A DNA stretch of 33,718 nt from an uncultured Muribaculaceae bacterium (GCA_945931475.1 CAMEPD010000022.1:1-33718), one strand, 5' to 3'. Numbered from the stretch's first letter, positions 25,283 through 33,718 are shown. Numbers and translations are program-made. The notes: generated from the sequence alone by a model not told the origin.

Positions 25283-25579
25283 TCAGTAGCCGCGGTGTTG
25301 GCGGCGTGTACGGCTCATGGCTTCCTTTATGCCGCCCTCTTTGATAAATTGCTCTTCCATGGCTTTCATCACCTTTGCAAGCATGGCGTCAATCTGATGA
25401 ATCAGTGTCAGCATGATATTGGCTACCGTTGCGTCGGAACGTATCTGGCATTTATCGACATATTCGCGCGGGTCGGTATGAGTCACGCTAAACGCTCTGA
25501 CTTTGGCGGTGCGCACGTCGTCCTTGCCACAGACTTCGTATTTGTGCTGGCGCAGAAAATCGCCGTAATCTTCCTGCAA
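25283..25579 (-). pseudogene. C-terminal remnant of a four-helix-bundle protein ('suffix' domain)
   Basis: The frame gives 98 residues from a TTG at 25579 and is open further upstream into the protease stop region. The upstream codons read RELQEDYGDFLRQHK, which matches the part after the four-helix bundle in Bacteroidales proteins of the 23S-rRNA-intervening-sequence type. VANIMLTLIHQIDAML and MEEQFIKEGGIKEAMSRTR match the C-terminal 'four helix bundle suffix' domain as I recall it. The bundle itself, about 100 residues, is missing: the sequence begins 20 bp after the S41 protease stop. It is likely a truncated relic, possibly still translated by coupling. Alternatively it is a short standalone suffix protein. 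Confidence 0.6.
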
Positions 25580-25599
25580 TTCCCTTACAGAGCCTCGTG

Positions 25600-27252
25600 T
25601 TACTTTTTGCGTAGCAGGTCGCGCAGGCGTCCGGGGGTGTGGAGCACAATGGCGGCGGAATCGAGGTCGCGGTCATGGCGCAGGCTTGCGACTGTGGCTC
25701 CGCGCGAATTATAGTAGCGCGAAACGATGTCTGACGTCAGATACTCCGAAATGAAATTGCGGTTCAGGTCGAGGTCGTGGTCGAGGTCGTGCTGAAGCAT
25801 AGAGCGGAGGGTGTCGATCTGGGCCTGTACCTTTTCGTCGAGGTAGCCCTCGGTCTTGGCCGACTTTTCGAGCTGGTCAATCACGAGTTCGCAGGCGCGG
25901 TCGTACTTGAACTTCGTCGGGTCGATGAAGGCCTTGAAATCCGAATAGATGGTGTCGGTGATTACGAACTTTTCGAGGGGCGCAATGGTGTCGTGGCGGG
26001 CTGCAAAGCGTGTGGCGTAATCGAATGCCCATCCGTCGGTGATGATGTTGTAGACCAGGCGGTTCCCCTCGGGATACTCTACCTTCACATCGGGTGTTAT
26101 GCCGCCGCCGTCGCGCACCTCGCGGCCGTTGGCCGTGTGCCATACGGTGGTGAGAGAATCGGGAATGCGGGCCACCGAGCCGTCGGGGTTGCGGTGCGAG
26201 TAGTCAATGGCCTGGATACAGCGTCCCGAAGGGATGTAGTATTTGGCGATGGTGAGTTTCAGCAGGCCGTTGTAGGGCACCTGGCGTGTCGACTGTACCA
26301 GCCCTTTGCCGAAGGAGCGGTTGCCCACGATTACGGCGCGGTCAAGATCCTGCAGGGCGCCGGTGACAATTTCGGCGGCCGATGCCGACGAGCCGTTGAC
26401 CAGTACCACGAGAGGAATTTCCGTGTCGACCGGCTTGGCGGTAGTCTTGTAGATGCGTTCGTTGAGCAGACCGCGGCCGCGGGTGCGGAGCACCTCGGTG
26501 CCTTTGGGCACGAACAGGCCGGTAATCTGCACGGCCTGCTCCAGGAGGCCGCCGCCATTGTCGCGCAGGTCGAGCACTATCGACTTCACGGCCGGGTTAT
26601 TCTTAAGGTCGAGCAGGGCGTCGCGCGTCTCCTCGAATGCCTTGTCGTTGAAGGTGGTGAGCTCTATGTAGCCGATGTCGCCCTTAACTACGCCGTAGTA
26701 GGGCACAGGGTCGATTTCAATTTTCTCGCGCTCGATGGCGAAGCTGAGTATCGAGTCTTCGGCGTAGGGGCGCTTCACGGTGACATTCACAGTGGTGCCC
26801 GGCTGACCCTTGAGCATCTTCGAGACCTCGTCGGAGTGTTTACCCGTGACAGTGTCGCCGTCGATGATGTAGAACACGTCGCCCGGACGCAGCCCGGCGC
26901 GCATGGCCGGGGCGCCCTCGCGCGGTTCCGACACGATAACGCGGCCCGAGCGTTCGGTGATGTATGAGCCGATACCGCCGTATTCACCCGACGAGATGGT
27001 GCGGAAGTCGGCCTGCTCCTTCTCGGGGATGTATTCGGTGTAGGGGTCGATTTCGTCGAGCATGGCCAGTATGGCCGTGTTGATTGACTTTTCGGCGTCG
27101 ACGGTGTCGACATAGTTGGTCTGCAGCGATTTGTAGACCGACGAAAAGATGTCGAGACCGCGCGCTATATCGTTTTTGTCGGAGCGGGTGGCGGCGGAGG
27201 CTACCACGCACGCGGCGGCGGTCCCCAGCAGGAAATATGGCAGTTTTCTCAT
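25600..27252 (-). CDS. S41 family C-terminal processing peptidase (CtpA-like)
   Basis: The protein has 550 residues. An N-terminal signal/anchor (MRKLPYFLLGTAAACVVASA) places it in the periplasm. Order: N-terminal helical cap (LDIFSSVYKSLQTNYVDTVD), PDZ domain (about 85-170, YGGIGSYITERSGRVIVSEP, AGLRPGDVFYIIDGD), protease core with VLDLRDNGGGLLEQA, the catalytic serine in VNGSSASAAEIVTGALQD (about 288) and the catalytic lysine in GNRSFGKGLVQ (about 313). The C-terminal region (about 400-550) is helical. It cleaves periplasmic or lipoprotein substrates near their C-termini. It is divergent from parE and is followed by the four-helix-bundle remnant. Confidence 0.94.
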   Translation of the reverse strand: MRKLPYFLLGTAAACVVASAATRSDKNDIARGLDIFSSVYKSLQTNYVDTVDAEKSINTAILAMLDEIDPYTEYIPEKEQADFRTISSGEYGGIGSYITERSGRVIVSEPREGAPAMRAGLRPGDVFYIIDGDTVTGKHSDEVSKMLKGQPGTTVNVTVKRPYAEDSILSFAIEREKIEIDPVPYYGVVKGDIGYIELTTFNDKAFEETRDALLDLKNNPAVKSIVLDLRDNGGGLLEQAVQITGLFVPKGTEVLRTRGRGLLNERIYKTTAKPVDTEIPLVVLVNGSSASAAEIVTGALQDLDRAVIVGNRSFGKGLVQSTRQVPYNGLLKLTIAKYYIPSGRCIQAIDYSHRNPDGSVARIPDSLTTVWHTANGREVRDGGGITPDVKVEYPEGNRLVYNIITDGWAFDYATRFAARHDTIAPLEKFVITDTIYSDFKAFIDPTKFKYDRACELVIDQLEKSAKTEGYLDEKVQAQIDTLRSMLQHDLDHDLDLNRNFISEYLTSDIVSRYYNSRGATVASLRHDRDLDSAAIVLHTPGRLRDLLRKK

Positions 27253-27281
27253 CAGAAACGGGATATACAGTTTTTAAACAA

Positions 27282-27289
27282 CGAAGGTA
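27282..27289 (-). promoter_or_regulatory. Possible -7 box for the minus-strand protease
   Basis: TACCTTCG on the minus strand (one mismatch to TAnnTTTG) lies 29 bp before the protease start. No TTG occurs at 19-21 bp; TTGG at 27316-27313 is a few bases too far. It is a weak call, supported mainly by position in the divergent gap. Confidence 0.35.
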
Positions 27290-27384
27290 CGCAATTTATA
27301 ACAATTCCCGCTCCAAGTTATCCTAAATTTTTAAAAATTTTCCGCCGGGGCCTCCGCGGGCGCGAAAATTTGGCGGAAATTCCG

Positions 27385-27392
27385 TACCTTTG
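27385..27392 (+). promoter_or_regulatory. -7 promoter box of the parE-coaD-S41 cluster
   Basis: TACCTTTG is a perfect TAnnTTTG, 26 bp before the parE ATG at 27419. No good -33 element was found. It would start a short leader and drive parE, coaD and perhaps the second S41 protease. Confidence 0.6.
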
Positions 27393-27418
27393 TACAAAAG
27401 TATACGATAATTCAGTTT

Positions 27419-29380
27419 ATGTCAGAAATTTCCGACGAAATCAATATTACGGCCGACGAGTCGACGCACGACGACATTTTCAGCGAAGCCGGCACGGGCG
27501 GCGGCGTTCAGGCCGAGGCTTACGGCGAGGACACCATCCGCACCCTCGACTGGAAGGAGCATATCCGCCTGCGCCCCGGTATGTACATCGGCAAGCTCGG
27601 CGACGGCACCGACTCCGACGACGGCATCTACGTGCTGGTAAAGGAGGTGCTCGACAACGCTATCGACGAATTCATGATGGGATTCGGCCGGCGCATTGAC
27701 GTACGCCTCGACTGCGAGAGCGGCACCGTGAGTGTGCGCGACTTCGGGCGCGGTGTGCCCCTCGGCAAGATTGTCGACGTATCGTCGAAGATGAACACCG
27801 GCGCCAAATACGACTCCAAGGTATTCAAGAAGTCGGTGGGACTCAACGGTGTGGGTATCAAGGCAGTGAACGCGCTGTCGACGACATTCACCATCACCTC
27901 GCACCGCGACGGCATGATGCGCACCGCCGTGTACGACCGCGGCACCTTAGTGAGCGAATCGGCCGACCTTCCCACCGACGAGCCCAACGGCACCTTCGTG
28001 GAGTTCACCCCCGACCCCGACATATTCCGCGGGTACGCCTTCAGCGAGGAGTACATCGTGACGCTCATCCGCAACTATACCTACCTCAACACGGGGTTGG
28101 TTATCACCCTTAACGACAAGCGGTTCGTGTCGCGCAACGGTCTGCTCGACCTGCTGAAGGCCAACATGACCAAGGACCCACTCTACCCGGTGATTCACCT
28201 CAAAGGCGACGACATAGAGGTGGCCATCACCCACGCCAACCAGTACGGCGAGGAGTACTACTCTTTCGTCAACGGGCAGCACACCACCCAGGGAGGCACA
28301 CACCTTGCAGCGTTCAAGGAGGCTGTGTCGCGCACCATCAAGGAGCACTTCGGCCGCAATTTCGAATACTCCGACATCCGCAACGGCATGATTGCCGCCG
28401 TGTCGGTGAAGGTAGAGGAACCCGTGTTCGAGTCGCAGACCAAGACCAAGCTCGGGTCGCGCGAGATGAGCCCCGGCGGCGTAACCGTGGCCAAATTCAT
28501 CGGCGACTTCCTCAAACGTGAGCTCGACAACTACCTCCACAAGAACCCCGAAACCACCGAAATACTCCTGAAGAAGATACAGGAGAGCGAGCGCGAGCGC
28601 AAGGCCATGGCCGGCGTGACGAAATTGGCGCGCGAACGTGCCAAGAAGGTCAATCTCCACAACTCCAAGCTCCGCGACTGCCGCGTACACCTCAACGATG
28701 TCAAGGGTGACGAGGAGAAGAAGTTGGCTTCCTCCATTTTCCTCACCGAGGGTGACTCGGCCTCCGGTTCGATTACGAAAATACGCGATGTGGAGACCCA
28801 GGCGGTGTTCTCACTGCGCGGTAAACCGCTCAACTCGTTCGGCCTCACACGCAAAGTAGTCTATGAGAACGAGGAGTTCAACCTGCTTCAGGCCGCGCTC
28901 AACATCGAAGACGGCATCGACGGCCTGCGCTACAACAACGTCATCATCGCCACCGATGCCGATACCGACGGAATGCACATCCGCCTGCTGCTGCTCACAT
29001 TCTTCCTGCAGTTCTTCCCCGACCTTGTGAAGAAGGGTCACGTGTTCGTGCTGCAGACCCCGCTGTTCCGTGTGCGCGACAAGCGCGCCGCACGCCGCAA
29101 GAACAGCAAGGAGGGGCCCAAGGACGTCTACTGCTACTCCGACCAGGAGCGCATCGACGCCATCGACGCGCTGGGCCAGAACGCCGAAATCACCCGATTC
29201 AAAGGTCTCGGCGAGATATCGCCCGACGAGTTCCGCGGCTTCATCGGTCCGGATATGCGCCTCGACCGCGTCACCCTCAAGAAAGAGGACGCCGTATCGG
29301 CCCTGCTCGAATTCTATATGGGCAAGAATACCTCCGAGCGCCAGAACTTCATCATCGACAACCTCATCGTCGACGAATAA
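27419..29380 (+). CDS. parE: DNA topoisomerase IV subunit B (ParE), type IIA ATPase subunit
   Basis: The protein has 653 residues, short as in Bacteroidota ParE rather than the longer GyrB. GHKL ATPase motifs: [10 protein letters not shown] (about 75-84), [11 protein letters not shown] (about 106), [14 protein letters not shown] (about 140) and [10 protein letters not shown]. The TOPRIM domain has [11 protein letters not shown] (about 441-451), SLRGKPLNS and [14 protein letters not shown] (about 507-520). The C-terminal [13 protein letters not shown] is the conserved end motif. With ParC, which is not in this window, it would relax and decatenate DNA; GyrB-type function is less likely. CoaD begins 17 bp downstream. 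The acidic N-terminal 30 residues are variable. Confidence 0.93.
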   Translation: MSEISDEINITADESTHDDIFSEAGTGGGVQAEAYGEDTIRTLDWKEHIRLRPGMYIGKLGDGTDSDDGIYVLVKEVLDNAIDEFMMGFGRRIDVRLDCESGTVSVRDFGRGVPLGKIVDVSSKMNTGAKYDSKVFKKSVGLNGVGIKAVNALSTTFTITSHRDGMMRTAVYDRGTLVSESADLPTDEPNGTFVEFTPDPDIFRGYAFSEEYIVTLIRNYTYLNTGLVITLNDKRFVSRNGLLDLLKANMTKDPLYPVIHLKGDDIEVAITHANQYGEEYYSFVNGQHTTQGGTHLAAFKEAVSRTIKEHFGRNFEYSDIRNGMIAAVSVKVEEPVFESQTKTKLGSREMSPGGVTVAKFIGDFLKRELDNYLHKNPETTEILLKKIQESERERKAMAGVTKLARERAKKVNLHNSKLRDCRVHLNDVKGDEEKKLASSIFLTEGDSASGSITKIRDVETQAVFSLRGKPLNSFGLTRKVVYENEEFNLLQAALNIEDGIDGLRYNNVIIATDADTDGMHIRLLLLTFFLQFFPDLVKKGHVFVLQTPLFRVRDKRAARRKNSKEGPKDVYCYSDQERIDAIDALGQNAEITRFKGLGEISPDEFRGFIGPDMRLDRVTLKKEDAVSALLEFYMGKNTSERQNFIIDNLIVDE

Positions 29381-29397
29381 CCTACCCACCCTCACAA

Positions 29398-29841
29398 ATG
29401 AAAGTGTTTTACGCCGGGTCGTTCGACCCGTTCACCATCGGACACCGTTCGATAGTCGACCGCGCCCTCGCCATGTTCGGCGGCGTAGTCATCGGTGTTG
29501 GCGTCAACACCGGCAAGAAGCCGTGGCAGCCTCTCGCCGAGCGCCTGGCGGCCATCCGTGCCCTCTATGCCGGCGACCCGCGCGTCGAGGTAACCTCATA
29601 CGAGGGGCTGACCTGCGACGCCGCACGGGCCTGCGGAGCCGGCGCGCTGCTGCGTGGAGTGCGCACCGTCGCCGATTTTGAATACGAGCGCAACCTGGCC
29701 GACGTAAACCGCAACCTGTCAGGCCTTGAGAGCGTTCTACTGTTAGCCCTCCCCGAGCTGGCATCGGTGAGTTCGTCGCTCGTGCGCGAGCTGGCGGCAT
29801 TCGGCGCGCCTTACGACCGGTTCCTGCCAAAGCCCGATTAA
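29398..29841 (+). CDS. coaD: Pantetheine-phosphate adenylyltransferase
   Basis: This enzyme performs the penultimate step of coenzyme A synthesis, transferring AMP from ATP to 4'-phosphopantetheine. The 147-residue length is normal. The nucleotidyltransferase motif is FYAGSFDPFTIGHRSIVDRAL (residues 4-24) with the TxGH signature. The conserved LLRGVRTVADFEYERNLADV and the C-terminal VSSSLVRELA are present. It sits between parE and the second S41 protease, a neighbourhood seen in other Bacteroidales. Confidence 0.95.
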   Translation: MKVFYAGSFDPFTIGHRSIVDRALAMFGGVVIGVGVNTGKKPWQPLAERLAAIRALYAGDPRVEVTSYEGLTCDAARACGAGALLRGVRTVADFEYERNLADVNRNLSGLESVLLLALPELASVSSSLVRELAAFGAPYDRFLPKPD

Positions 29842-29867
29842 GAGGCTCTTTTTAAACAGCCTCTTAA
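29838..29867 (+). terminator. Stem-loop overlapping the coaD stop codon (possible attenuator)
   Basis: TTAAGAGGCT (29838-29847) and AGCCTCTTAA (29858-29867) are perfect 10-bp arms with loop CTTTTTAAAC. The stop codon of coaD is in the left arm. The stem is followed by only ACTTT rather than a clear T tract, so it may be a partial terminator or an mRNA-stability element before the next gene. Confidence 0.5.
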
Positions 29868-29915
29868 ACTTTCGGGCCGGATTGGCGTCTATACCCTGTA
29901 CAAAATCACTTAAAA

Positions 29916-31565
29916 ATGAAACGTTTCACACTCTTTATATTATCGGCGGCCGCAATGGTCGGGGCCGTTTCACAGATTTCGTCGTACGGACAAGGCTCAG
30001 CGGCGCCCGCTCATGATGACGAACCGGTTGAGAAGATGCCCCCCTACCAGAAGGTGGGATACGCCGAGCGCATCATCGAGACCTTCTACGTCGACTCGGT
30101 GGCCTCCGACGAGATGGTACAGAAGGCCATCGAGGCGATGCTCCACACCCTCGACCCCCACTCGACCTACTCCGACCCCGAAGAGACCAAGGAGCTTACC
30201 TCGCCGCTCAACGGCTCGTTCTCAGGCATAGGCGTGCAGTTCCAGATGATCAACGATACCCTTCAGGTGATTCAGACCACATCCGGCGGACCCTCCGAGA
30301 AGGTGGGCATCCTGCCGGGCGACCGCATCCTTCAGGCCGGCGATTCGCTGATTTCGGGCGTCAAGAGCCCCAACGCGCGCATACTCCGCATACTTCGCGG
30401 CCCCAAGGGCACCGATGTGTCGCTGCGCATCCAGCGCCGCGGCGTACATGAACCGATTGTGTTCAACGTAACCCGCGACGATATACCCATCTATTCGGTC
30501 GACGCCTCGTACATGGCCGACCCCACCACCGGTTACATCCGCATCTCGCGCTTCGCCGAAAGCACCCCCGAGGAGTTCGACAAGGCCGTCAAGGAGCTGC
30601 AGAAGAAGGGGATGAAAGACCTCATCCTCGACCTGGAGGATAACGGAGGCGGATACCTCGGCGCGGCACACGAGCTGGCCTCGCGCTTCCTGCAGAAGGG
30701 CGACACCGTGGTTTACACCGAATCGCCCAAGATGGGCGCCAACTACTACACCGTGCAGCGCGACGGCAAGCTCTCCGACGGGCGCCTCGTAGTGCTGGCC
30801 AACCAGTACTCGGCATCGGCATCGGAAATCACCGCCGGCGCCATGCAGGACAACGACCGCGGCCTCGTGGTGGGTCGCCGCACATTCGGCAAAGGTCTGG
30901 TGCAGCGCCCCTTCCCCTTCCCCGACGGCTCGATGATTCGCCTGACAGTCTCGCGCTACTACACCCCCTCGGGCCGCTGCATACAGAAGCCCTACGTCAA
31001 GGGCGACGAGGAGGACTACCGGCTCGACATGAAGCACCGCTACGACGCCGGCGAGTTCTCGTCGGAGGATTCGGTGCACCTCGATAAGTCGCAGATATTC
31101 CACACGCGCAACGGTCGCCCCGTCTACGCCGGCGGCGGCATCATGCCCGACGTGTTTGTGCCTATCGACACCACGATGTACTCCGATTATTACCGCGACC
31201 TGGTGGCCAAAGGTGTCATCAACCGCTTCGCCGCCACATACGTCGACGACCACCGCGCCGACCTCAAGAAGAAGTATCCGCGCGAGGATGATTACATCCG
31301 GTCGTTCGAGATTACTCCCGAGATGCTCCGCGAGGTGGTGCAGATGGGCGTGGCCGACTCCGTGAAATACAACGACAAGGAGTTCGAGACCTCGCGACTG
31401 ATGATGCAGACCATCCTCAAAGGGCTCATCGGGCGCGACCTCTTCGAACAGTCGACCTACTTCAAGATTGTCAACCCGGTGCTGAATCCGGTCTATGTCG
31501 AGGGCCTGAAGCTTATCGGCGACGCAGCGCGCTACGACGCCGTGCTCCGGGGGCGTAAAGACTGA
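29916..31565 (+). CDS. S41 family C-terminal processing peptidase, second copy
   Basis: The protein has 549 residues. An N-terminal signal peptide (FTLFILSAAAMVGAVSQISS) is present. A helical cap (YAERIIETFYVDSVASDEMV) and a PDZ domain (about 95-185: GSFSGIGVQFQMINDTLQVI, VGILPGDRILQAGD) lead to the protease core, LILDLEDNGGGYLGAA, with the catalytic serine in NQYSASASEITAGAMQD (about 305) and the catalytic lysine in GRRTFGKGLVQ (about 328). It is clearly paralogous to the protease at 25600-27252: same length and domain order, but diverged. A specific substrate is unknown. The coaD-S41 gap carries the stem-loop at 29838. Confidence 0.94.
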   Translation: MKRFTLFILSAAAMVGAVSQISSYGQGSAAPAHDDEPVEKMPPYQKVGYAERIIETFYVDSVASDEMVQKAIEAMLHTLDPHSTYSDPEETKELTSPLNGSFSGIGVQFQMINDTLQVIQTTSGGPSEKVGILPGDRILQAGDSLISGVKSPNARILRILRGPKGTDVSLRIQRRGVHEPIVFNVTRDDIPIYSVDASYMADPTTGYIRISRFAESTPEEFDKAVKELQKKGMKDLILDLEDNGGGYLGAAHELASRFLQKGDTVVYTESPKMGANYYTVQRDGKLSDGRLVVLANQYSASASEITAGAMQDNDRGLVVGRRTFGKGLVQRPFPFPDGSMIRLTVSRYYTPSGRCIQKPYVKGDEEDYRLDMKHRYDAGEFSSEDSVHLDKSQIFHTRNGRPVYAGGGIMPDVFVPIDTTMYSDYYRDLVAKGVINRFAATYVDDHRADLKKKYPREDDYIRSFEITPEMLREVVQMGVADSVKYNDKEFETSRLMMQTILKGLIGRDLFEQSTYFKIVNPVLNPVYVEGLKLIGDAARYDAVLRGRKD

Positions 31566-31694
31566 CCCTCGCAGCGCCAGCGCCCCTGCCGGGGGATAAT
31601 GATAACCAGATACGTAATTACCGGAAATGCTAATAAACGTTAACGCCACATCGCTTTGACGTTCTCAAGCATTATATAAGTGAGTCAAAAGGCG

Positions 31695-31702
31695 TAACTT
31701 TG
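31695..31702 (+). promoter_or_regulatory. -7 promoter box of the acyl-CoA synthetase gene
   Basis: TAACTTTG is a perfect TAnnTTTG box. An upstream in-frame TTG start at 31700 would fall inside this box, so the ATG at 31736 is the better start. No convincing -33 element is seen at 19-21 bp. Confidence 0.6.
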
Positions 31703-31735
31703 CGCCACTTTTCCTCAGAACTTATCGAAAAGTAC

Positions 31736-33544
31736 ATGGTAAAAAAGAATGTTTTAACCACATTAGTAGAGCGTCAGGCCGCGCGTTACGGCCACAAACC
31801 GGCGCTCTTCAGCCGCCGTGACGACGGCCGGTGGATGCCAATATCATGGCTTGAGCTGCAGCAGGATGTCCTGGCTGCCGCCTGCGCCATGGAAATGCTC
31901 GGTATCACCGTGCAGGAGAAAATCTGTGTCTTTTCACCGAATCTCACCAAGATACTCGTTACCGACTTCGGAGCTTTCGCCAACCGCATTATTCCGGTGT
32001 CGATCTACGCCACCTCGTCGAAAGAGGAGGTGGAATATATCGTGCGCGATGCCGGCGCCAAAGTGATATTCTGCGGCTCGCAGGAGCAGTACCATATCTG
32101 CCGGCGCGTGCAGCAGGCAGTCCCGGCGCTGACCCAAATCATCGTCTACGACGATTTCAGCCGTGAGGAGGGCGACGAAACCTCTATGTCGTACGCCGAC
32201 TTCCTCAAACTCGGGCACGCCGCCACCGACGCCTGCCGCCGCGAGGTTGAGCGGCGTCGCGAGGCCGCCACGGCCGACGACATCGCCACACTGCTCTATA
32301 CCTCGGGCACTACCGGCGAGCCCAAGGGCGCCATACTGCCCCACAGCTGCTTCAACGCCGCCATAGAGCTGCATCACCGCCGCTTGGTGTCGGTAACCGA
32401 CCGCGACCGCTCGATGTGCTTCCTCCCCCTGAGCCACATATTCGAGAAGGCATGGACATACTACTGCCTCGACACCGGCGTGGAGGTATATGTCAACCGT
32501 GCCCCCCGTATGATTCAGGACACTATTCGCGAGGTGCATCCCACCTGCATGTGCTCCGTACCCCGCTTTTGGGAGAAGGCCTACACCGCCATTCAGGACA
32601 AAATCACCCGCATGAGCGCCTTCAAGCGCTGGATGGTGAAGCGCGCCCTGCGCATCGGCCGGCGCCGCAATCTCGACTATGTGCGCCTGGGACGCCCCGT
32701 CCCCGCGCTGCTCGAGCGCCGCTACCGCTTCTACGACCGGCAGCTCTTCTCGGTAGTGAAACGCGCCATGGGCATCACCGAGAGCAACATATTCCCCACC
32801 GCCGGAGCTCCCCTGAGCGACACTATCGTAGAATTCTTCCATTCGATGGGCCTCAACCTCATGGTAGGCTACGGCCTGTCGGAAACCACCGCCACCGTGA
32901 GCTGCTTCCCCTACGTGGGCTACGAAATCGGCACCGTCGGCACAGTGCTCGAAGGGCTGCAGGTGCGTATCGGCGAGCATAACGAGATACTGGTGAAGGG
33001 GCCCACCGTAATGCGCGGCTACTACAACAAACCCGAGGAGACCAAGGCCGTATTCACCGACGACGGCTGGCTGCGCACCGGCGACGCCGGACACTTCGAC
33101 GCCCACGGCGCCTTGGTGCTCACCGAGCGTCTCAAGGACCTCTTCAAGACATCCAACGGCAAATACATCGCTCCGCAGGTGCTCGAAAGCCGTCTCGGCG
33201 GCGACAAGTACATCGAACAGGTGGCCGTAATCGGCGACAACCGCAAGTTTGTCACCGCCATAATCGTGCCCGCCATCGAAGCCATCAAGGAGTATGCCCG
33301 CAAGAAGAAAATCCAGTACCGCAACCTCGAGGAACTGGTGTGTAACTCCGAGATACGCCGCATGATACAGCAGCGTATCGACCGCCTGCAGGAGGGTCTG
33401 GCATCGTTTGAGAAAATCAAGAAGTTCACCCTGTTGCCCCGCGAATTTTCGATGGAGACCGGCGAACTCACCAATACCCTCAAAATCCGCCGCCCAGTCA
33501 TCAACACCCACTACGCCCACGAAATCGAGGAGATGTACGCCTGA
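31736..33544 (+). CDS. Long-chain fatty acid--CoA ligase (AMP-forming)
   Basis: From the ATG at 31736 the protein has 602 residues and starts MVKKNVLTTLVERQAARYG. An upstream in-frame TTG overlaps the promoter. The ANL-family motifs are complete: the P-loop LLYTSGTTGEPKGAILPHS (about 186-204), LPLSHIFEKAW, the adenylate-binding GYGLSETTATVS (about 378), LRTGDAGHFD (about 447) and LKDLFKTSNGKYIAPQVLES with the C-terminal catalytic lysine near NTLKIRR. It activates long-chain fatty acids to acyl-AMP then acyl-CoA, at the inner face of the membrane. Chain length is inferred from family resemblance to FAA/ACSL-type enzymes. It is a single gene with its own terminator. Confidence 0.93.
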   Translation: MVKKNVLTTLVERQAARYGHKPALFSRRDDGRWMPISWLELQQDVLAAACAMEMLGITVQEKICVFSPNLTKILVTDFGAFANRIIPVSIYATSSKEEVEYIVRDAGAKVIFCGSQEQYHICRRVQQAVPALTQIIVYDDFSREEGDETSMSYADFLKLGHAATDACRREVERRREAATADDIATLLYTSGTTGEPKGAILPHSCFNAAIELHHRRLVSVTDRDRSMCFLPLSHIFEKAWTYYCLDTGVEVYVNRAPRMIQDTIREVHPTCMCSVPRFWEKAYTAIQDKITRMSAFKRWMVKRALRIGRRRNLDYVRLGRPVPALLERRYRFYDRQLFSVVKRAMGITESNIFPTAGAPLSDTIVEFFHSMGLNLMVGYGLSETTATVSCFPYVGYEIGTVGTVLEGLQVRIGEHNEILVKGPTVMRGYYNKPEETKAVFTDDGWLRTGDAGHFDAHGALVLTERLKDLFKTSNGKYIAPQVLESRLGGDKYIEQVAVIGDNRKFVTAIIVPAIEAIKEYARKKKIQYRNLEELVCNSEIRRMIQQRIDRLQEGLASFEKIKKFTLLPREFSMETGELTNTLKIRRPVINTHYAHEIEEMYA

Positions 33545-33570
33545 CTATGGTCGGGAGGCGTTTAAAATAA

Positions 33571-33603
33571 GGCGATGTGTCAAAATCGGCATATCGCCTT
33601 TTT
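33571..33603 (+). terminator. Intrinsic terminator of the acyl-CoA ligase gene
   Basis: GGCGATGTG (33571-33579) pairs with CATATCGCC (33590-33598) through one wobble, with a 10-nt loop, followed by TTTTT. It lies 26 bp after the stop. The left arm is identical to the first nine bases of the adhesin terminator at 24858. Confidence 0.85.
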
Positions 33604-33616
33604 GAGCTCTGTTGTA

Positions 33617-33638
33617 GGGTCGTGGCATGCCACGGCCT
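33617..33638. repeat. REP-like palindrome
   Basis: The core CGTGGCATGCCACG (33621-33634) is a perfect 14-bp palindrome, extended by four more pairs including two wobbles. It lies in the non-coding tail of the window after the terminator. It could be a repetitive extragenic palindrome or a protein-binding site. I see no gene from 33604 to the end. Confidence 0.5.
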
Positions 33639-33718
33639 ATCCTCAAACCAATTGAATATCAGTATTATTGCTGTCCGATAAAAATTTTTGAGGCAGGCTG
33701 AAAATTAGGGCTGGCACC

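Noticed and set aside
25196-25714. Plus-strand 172-codon frame starting in the palindrome
   Set aside because: It is antisense to the four-helix-bundle remnant and the end of the protease; its opening residues are just the 9-bp repeat translated.
31700-31735. TTG start adding 12 residues to the acyl-CoA ligase
   Set aside because: The codon overlaps the -7 promoter box, so it would not be in the mRNA.

Overview
The window looks like chromosomal DNA from a Bacteroidales bacterium, most likely Muribaculaceae. This is inferred from: several promoters of the Bacteroidota type (-7 box TAnnTTTG, two of them with a well-spaced -33 TTG); no reliance on Shine-Dalgarno sites; GC-rich genes separated by AT-rich gaps; and a family set typical of the order (plug plus beta-barrel outer-membrane protein, choice-of-anchor J adhesin with a sorting-type C-terminus, ParE-CoaD-S41 cluster, fused SpmA/SpmB protein). 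I see no rRNA, tRNA, CRISPR array, phage or transposase gene.

Layout. 1-5.1 kb: a secreted NTF2-like protein, an Lrp/AsnC regulator, a GT4 glycosyltransferase, an extended SDR epimerase-like protein, a small membrane protein and a cysteine-free sirtuin. 5.15-8.33 kb: a complete proline operon proC-proB-proA with overlapping genes and its own promoter. 8.6-11.5 kb (minus): an outer-membrane beta-barrel protein with a clear promoter and a 5'-UTR hairpin. 11.6-14.65 kb (minus): a phosphoethanolamine transferase followed by the SpmA/SpmB-like membrane protein. 14.65-14.95 kb: a 192-bp palindromic MITE-like element. 14.95-20.0 kb (plus): PAP2 phosphatase, GT2 and GT11-like glycosyltransferases, an LPS (Kdo)-kinase-like protein and a nucleoside kinase. 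20.3-24.8 kb: a 1520-residue surface adhesin. 24.85-25.6 kb: terminators, 9-bp tandem arrays and the remnant of a four-helix-bundle 'suffix' gene. 25.6-33.5 kb: S41 protease (minus), then parE, coaD, a second S41 protease and a long-chain acyl-CoA synthetase.

How the genes work together. The divergent block at 12.9-18.3 kb reads as a lipid A / LOS-core decoration locus: an enzyme that adds phosphoethanolamine, a phosphatase that could remove lipid phosphates, two core-type glycosyltransferases and a sugar kinase. The proline operon converts glutamate to proline in three enzymes. The two S41 proteases are periplasmic processing enzymes on either side of parE-coaD.

The least ordinary DNA is non-coding: the palindromic element abutting the phosphoethanolamine-transferase start codon, a 9-bp satellite that recurs at several intergenic sites and reverses orientation inside one array, near-identical terminator hairpins at two distant loci, and the truncated four-helix-bundle gene lying between two 9-bp arrays.
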